DNA from: JBKBXU01 sp046313675
Lineage (GTDB): Bacteria > Bacteroidota > Bacteroidia > Cytophagales > Cytophagaceae
Direction of reading: 5' to 3'
DNA length: 6,257 nt
NCBI GenBank assembly: GCA_046313675.1
Contig: JBKBXU010000280.1
Location: 1-6,257 of the forward strand
The stretch's first letter is position 1. Each line of letters opens with the position of its first letter. Positions 5,365-6,257 of the stretch are shown here, one piece after another. The notes beneath the pieces were generated by a model, which saw only the letters and a list, made by a program, of their open reading frames with translations, was not told the DNA's origin and made no database searches. Made by a program: the position numbers and the translations under genes.

Positions 5365-6257
5365 ATGATAAAGATTTTAGTAATTGAAGATGATCAGGTT
5401 TTCACCAGAATATTAATAAATTTTTTAACTAAGAATGGGTTTGATGTAGAGGCAGGTGAGAGCGTCAAGAGCTCATTGACTTTATTAGATACAAAATCTT
5501 TCAATGCTGTTTTATTAGACTATCGTTTACCCGATGGAACAGGAATGGATGTCTTACAATACCTAAAATTAAAAAACATCAACATTCCTATTATTGTAAT
5601 GACCAGGGTAAGCGATATTACAACGGTCATTAGGATAATGAAAGCCGGGGCTGTAGAGTATTTAACCAAACCTGTCAATCCCGATGAGTTATTAATGACT
5701 TTAAAAAATATTTTTGCTACAAATAAGGCTCCCACTCTAAACATACCCTCTTTTGTTAAAGGAAATAGTGAAGTTTCAAAAACTTTATATTCTCATATAA
5801 ACCTTGTTGGCCCTACCGAACTTTCGGTAATTATTGAAGGAGAAAGCGGAACCGGTAAGGAGCATTTGGCAAGGGAATTACATCAGCTTAGCAAAAGAAA
5901 AACTGCGCCCTTGGTAGCTATTGATTGTGGAGCACTTTCCAACGAATTGGCAGGAAGTGAGCTTTTTGGACATACTAAAGGTGCTTTTACTGGCGCTGTA
6001 TCAGATAAAAAAGGCCTGTTTGAAGTCGCCAGAGGCGGAACTCTTTTTTTGGATGAAGTTGGAAATTTGTCTTATGAGATACAGGTTCAGTTGCTAAGAG
6101 TACTTCAGGAAAAAGAAATTTCTCCTGTAGGGTCAACAAAAAAAGTGAAGGTAGATGTAAGGGTTATTTCTGCCACAAATGAAGATCTTATTGAAAAAGT
6201 AAACAACGGCGAGTTTCGGCAAGACCTATACCACCGACTCAACGAATTCAAAATTAA
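5365..6257 (+). CDS. NtrC-family sigma-54-dependent response regulator (3'-partial)
   Basis: Transcription activator that, once phosphorylated, uses ATP hydrolysis to open sigma-54 RNA polymerase promoters. The first 297 residues are visible; the frame is open at the window end. Receiver (about 1-115): acidic pocket Glu8-Asp9-Asp10, phospho-acceptor Asp52 in LDYRLPDG, Thr80 and Lys102 in TKPVNP. After a short linker the AAA+ domain has Walker A GESGTGKE (159-166), the sigma-54 contact loop GAFTGA in ELFGHTKGAFTGA (199-211), Walker B TLFLDE (226-231), sensor I ATN (270-272) and the arginine-finger region FRQDLYHRL (284-292). GAFTGA is intact, so true sigma-54 activation is expected, unlike relatives that lost it. 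The rest of AAA+ and the probable Fis-type HTH lie outside. The start ATG 5365-5367 immediately precedes the receiver's first strand; upstream only a weak AGG is present. It diverges from the permease. The partner kinase is likely the hybrid kinase nearby or an unseen downstream gene. Confidence 0.95.
   Translation, partial: MIKILVIEDDQVFTRILINFLTKNGFDVEAGESVKSSLTLLDTKSFNAVLLDYRLPDGTGMDVLQYLKLKNINIPIIVMTRVSDITTVIRIMKAGAVEYLTKPVNPDELLMTLKNIFATNKAPTLNIPSFVKGNSEVSKTLYSHINLVGPTELSVIIEGESGTGKEHLARELHQLSKRKTAPLVAIDCGALSNELAGSELFGHTKGAFTGAVSDKKGLFEVARGGTLFLDEVGNLSYEIQVQLLRVLQEKEISPVGSTKKVKVDVRVISATNEDLIEKVNNGEFRQDLYHRLNEFKI

Noticed and set aside
5520..5744. Minus-strand 74-codon open frame
   Set aside because: It is antisense to the sigma-54 activator's receiver domain, which is clearly the real gene.

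Overview
The window is AT-rich, densely coding DNA that looks like a Bacteroidetes/Cytophagia-type genome. This is inferred from the protein style, the AT-rich leaders with mostly weak Shine-Dalgarno signals, and a TAnnTTTG-like -7 box. No database search was possible, so the taxonomy is a guess. No rRNA, tRNA, CRISPR array, insertion sequence or phage gene was seen.

Layout. Four genes lie on the minus strand and one on the plus strand. On the minus strand, in transcription order from the right: a TSUP (TauE/SafE-type) membrane permease (5024-4248); a 464-residue protein with ATP-grasp ligase-like motifs and no recognised specific family (4170-2776); a 124-residue single-domain response regulator only 17 bp behind it (2758-2384); and, after a 195-bp gap, a hybrid sensor histidine kinase with a large unrecognised extracytoplasmic region and a C-terminal receiver domain (2188 to beyond position 1; C-terminus not in the window). 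Divergent from the permease, across a 340-bp intergenic region, is an NtrC-family sigma-54 activator with receiver and AAA+ domains (5365 to beyond 6257; rest of AAA+ and the DNA-binding domain not in the window).

How the genes may work together (inference). The locus holds a membrane kinase with its own receiver, a free-standing receiver, a receiver-linked sigma-54 activator, a probable ATP-dependent ligase and a small-anion-type permease. The free receiver and the activator's receiver resemble each other (about 40 of 115 aligned positions identical by eye). A plausible reading is a signalling island in which the hybrid kinase feeds one or both receivers and the activator controls some or all of the genes. 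No good sigma-54 promoter was found inside the window.

Non-coding signals of note: a 9-bp-arm stem-loop just upstream of the kinase start; a related leader motif, GAGRTTTAATTATC, shared by the kinase and ATP-grasp genes; a 19-bp near-perfect palindrome in the divergent intergenic region; and a 16-bp perfect palindrome over the stop codon of the small response regulator.
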